From: an uncultured Lachnospiraceae bacterium
GTDB lineage: Bacteria; Bacillota; Clostridia; Lachnospirales; Lachnospiraceae
Direction of reading: 5' to 3'
NCBI GenBank assembly: GCA_910583965.1
Contig: CAJUAE010000014.1
Coordinates: forward strand, 1 to 53,562
Length of the DNA stretch: 53,562 nucleotides
Positions within the stretch are counted from its first letter, which is position 1. Every line of letters begins with the position of its first letter. This document shows, piece after piece, positions 51,386-53,562 of this stretch. Both the position numbers and the translations under genes were made by a program. The notes under the pieces were generated by a model. It was not told the DNA's origin. It ran no database searches and was given only the letters and a program-made list of their open reading frames with translations.

Positions 51386-53512
51386 TTATTGTTGTGCTAC
51401 GTCCTTCATTGAGAAACTGATACGTCCCATCTTGTCTCTGCCAAGACACACTACAGTAACAACATCACCAAGTGTCAACACGTCCTCAACATGATTGATG
51501 CGCTCCTTTGCAATTTTAGAAATATGGACCATACCTTCTTTTCCAGGTGCGAACTCAAGAAATGCGCCAAACTCCTTAATGCTAACTACCTTGCCTTTAA
51601 ATACCTGTCCAGCCTCAAAATCTGTCGTAATAATTTTAATCATCTCGCACGCCTTGTCCATCATCTTTTGGTCCGTACCACAAATACTCACAAAACCATC
51701 ATCAGAAATGTCAATCTTTACGCCTGTCTGCTCAATAATTGTGTTGATTGTCTTGCCTCTTTGTCCAACGACATCACCAATCTTCTCTGGATCAATCTTT
51801 GTCTGAATAATCTTTGGTGCATACTCGCCAACAGTCGGTCTTGGTTGGCTGATACATGGAAGCATAATCTCATTCAAAATATACATTCTGGCATCTCTTG
51901 TCTTTGCAATTGCCTCCTCGACAATCGGCCTTGTCAATCCATGAATCTTGATATCCATCTGAATTGCTGTAATACCATCTTTTGTTCCAGCAACCTTAAA
52001 GTCCATATCTCCAAAGAAATCCTCAAGTCCTTGAATATCTGTCAATACAAGATAATCATCATCGGTCTCTCCAGTTACCAACCCACAAGAAATTCCTGCT
52101 ACTGGTTTCTTGATTGGTACACCCGCTGCCATCAATGACATCGTTGATGCACAGATAGAACCTTGTGATGTAGAACCATTTGACTCAAAAGTTTCAGATA
52201 CTGTACGAATCGCATATGGAAATTCTTCTTCGGACGGAATCACAGGCACAAGTGCCTTCTCTGCCAGAGCACCATGTCCAATCTCACGTCTTCCGGGTCC
52301 TCTTGACGGCTTAGTCTCACCAACTGAATAAGAAGGGAAATTATAATGATGCATATATCTCTTGGCGGTTTCATTCTCATCAAGTCCATCAATCTTTTGA
52401 ACTTCTGACAATGGCGCCAATGTAGTAACCGTACAAATCTGTGTCTGTCCACGGGTAAACATTGCTGAACCATGGACTCTTGGGATAATATCAATCTCAG
52501 CTCCAAGTGGACGAATCTGCGTGATCGCGCGACCATCAGGACGCTTGTGATCTTTTAAAATCATCTTGCGAACCGTCTTTTTCTGATACTGATAAATCGC
52601 TTCTCCGAGAATGGCAAGCCACTCCTCATTGTCTGTAAATGCCTCCTCTAACTTCTCAGTAATCTTGCGGATATTCTCCTCTCTTACCTGCTTTTCATCT
52701 GTAAAGACTGCAACCTCCATCTCCTCTGGCGGAACAATCTCCTTAATTCTTGCAAACATTTCCTCTGGAATCGCACAACTTGTGTATTCGTGCTTAGGCT
52801 TGCCAATTTCTGCCACAATCTGATTAATAAATGTGATAATTGTCTGATTAATCTCATGACATTGATAAATCGCCTCTATCATCTTGTCCTCTGGCACTTC
52901 GTTCGCACCAGCCTCTATCATAATTACCTTTTGGCTTGTAGAAGCAACTGTAAGCTGCAAATCACCATTTTTCCACTGTTCTTGATTTGGATTTACCACA
53001 AACTCCCCATCAACAAGTCCCATCTGTGTTGTCGCACAAGGGCCATCAAACGGAATATCTGATATGGACGTAACGATCGCGGAACCAATCATAGCAACCA
53101 ACTCTGGACGACAATCTGGGTCAACACTCATTACCATATTGTTTAAAGTAACATCATTTCTATAATCCTTTGGGAACAGCGGACGCATTGGTCTGTCAAT
53201 AACACGGCTTGTAAGAATTGCATTCTCGCTTGCTTTACCCTCCCTTTTATTAAATCCTCCTGGAATTTTACCTACCGAATAAAGTTTTTCCTCAAATTCT
53301 ACAGAAAGCGGGAAAAAGTCAATGCCATCTCTCGGTTTATCCGATGCTGTCGCAGTACAGAGCACTGTTGTATCTCCATAGTGCATAAGCGCTGCTCCAT
53401 TTGCTTGTGCTGCCACCCTTCCAATATCAATTGTCAGTGTACGTCCTGCCAGTTCCATACTATAGGACTTGTAGGACTTATCCTTCTTTTCGCTAAATGT
53501 CATATATTCCAT
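51386..53512 (-). CDS. pnp: Polyribonucleotide nucleotidyltransferase (PNPase)
   Basis: 708 residues from the ATG at 53512, preceded by GGAG 6 nt upstream. Two RNase PH domains (about 15-235 and 315-540, with MRPLFPKDY, GRREIGHGALAEKAL and DFFGDMDFKVAGT) flank a helical linker. The C-terminal KH domain (GDVVGQRGKTINTI) and S1 domain (GKVVSIKEFGAFLEF) follow. It degrades RNA by phosphorolysis from the 3' end. The ribosome binding site and start codon are supplied by the end of repeat R7. Confidence 0.96.
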   Translation of the reverse strand: MEYMTFSEKKDKSYKSYSMELAGRTLTIDIGRVAAQANGAALMHYGDTTVLCTATASDKPRDGIDFFPLSVEFEEKLYSVGKIPGGFNKREGKASENAILTSRVIDRPMRPLFPKDYRNDVTLNNMVMSVDPDCRPELVAMIGSAIVTSISDIPFDGPCATTQMGLVDGEFVVNPNQEQWKNGDLQLTVASTSQKVIMIEAGANEVPEDKMIEAIYQCHEINQTIITFINQIVAEIGKPKHEYTSCAIPEEMFARIKEIVPPEEMEVAVFTDEKQVREENIRKITEKLEEAFTDNEEWLAILGEAIYQYQKKTVRKMILKDHKRPDGRAITQIRPLGAEIDIIPRVHGSAMFTRGQTQICTVTTLAPLSEVQKIDGLDENETAKRYMHHYNFPSYSVGETKPSRGPGRREIGHGALAEKALVPVIPSEEEFPYAIRTVSETFESNGSTSQGSICASTMSLMAAGVPIKKPVAGISCGLVTGETDDDYLVLTDIQGLEDFFGDMDFKVAGTKDGITAIQMDIKIHGLTRPIVEEAIAKTRDARMYILNEIMLPCISQPRPTVGEYAPKIIQTKIDPEKIGDVVGQRGKTINTIIEQTGVKIDISDDGFVSICGTDQKMMDKACEMIKIITTDFEAGQVFKGKVVSIKEFGAFLEFAPGKEGMVHISKIAKERINHVEDVLTLGDVVTVVCLGRDKMGRISFSMKDVAQQ

Positions 53513-53562
53513 ATAAATCTCCATTCCGCCGCCTTTCAGTTGGCGGCACAAATAGTTATGAA
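53513..53562 (-). repeat. Two-hairpin repeat, copy R7 (5' of pnp, cut by the window edge)
   Basis: Minus strand: CTATTTGT, GCCGCC/GGCGGC hairpin with a 7-nt loop, GGAATGGAGATTTAT, then the pnp ATG. The first part lies beyond the edge. Confidence 0.8.

Noticed and set aside
1..53562. tRNA, rRNA, prophage or plasmid functions
   Set aside because: No CCA-ended cloverleaf, rRNA segment, integrase, capsid or replication gene was recognised.

Overview
The window is about 53.6 kb of AT-rich DNA that reads as a motile, spore-forming member of the Firmicutes, most likely family Lachnospiraceae. This is inferred from overall gene style: a high-cysteine spore-type protein, very large Opp subunits, CheV and CheX-type chemotaxis proteins, a leucine T-box, consensus sigma-A promoters and strong GGAGG ribosome binding sites. 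Most genes lie on the minus strand. I saw no rRNA, tRNA, CRISPR array, phage or insertion sequence. Coordinates are final CDS spans with starts chosen by ribosome binding site, so several are shorter than the longest open frame.

Layout. Positions 1-2226 hold the start of a secreted protein (cut by the window edge), a Cys/Gly-rich small protein and a two-gene unit of unknown function. Positions 2230-6670 form a MarR-regulated heterodimeric ABC exporter operon. Positions 6737-10858 carry an ABC-F ATPase, GreA and a formate/nitrite-family channel, separated by copies of an unusual two-hairpin repeat. Positions 11166-14325 carry a LacI-type regulator and a TrmB-type regulator with lysA. Positions 14383-16961 are a BlaI/M56-peptidase pair under a very large palindrome. 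A collapsed HAD hydrolase follows at 17033-17254.

Positions 17313-27907 are an oligopeptide transporter operon read leftwards (oppA-B-C-D-F, an ApbE-like protein, lepB). It has one consensus promoter, a structured leader ending in an attenuator-like terminator, and a terminator after lepB. Positions 28237-35028 form a probable long operon: cheV, a sirtuin-like protein, a large acidic membrane protein, hisH, hisF and ung. Positions 35080-37421 are a histidine kinase with no adjacent response regulator, plus a lipoprotein. Positions 37524-41245 include a leucine T-box that controls an isopropylmalate synthase fused to an AraC-type DNA-binding domain. The rest holds a multidomain acetyltransferase, nth, hisS, a MshEN-CheX-receiver protein, an amidase, bioB under a BirA operator, and pnp.

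The most unusual signals are: (1) a family of at least seven two-hairpin repeats whose end motif looks like a Shine-Dalgarno sequence plus start codon, and which appears to supply the start region of marR, pnp and the ABC-F gene; (2) the approximately 230-nt opp leader with a possible pseudoknot; (3) the LeuA-AraC fusion behind a leucine T-box; (4) several enzyme-like proteins that lack a key residue (the sirtuin-like and ApbE-like proteins); and (5) a MshEN-CheX-REC chemotaxis fusion. All family calls come from reading motifs by eye; none was checked by a database search.
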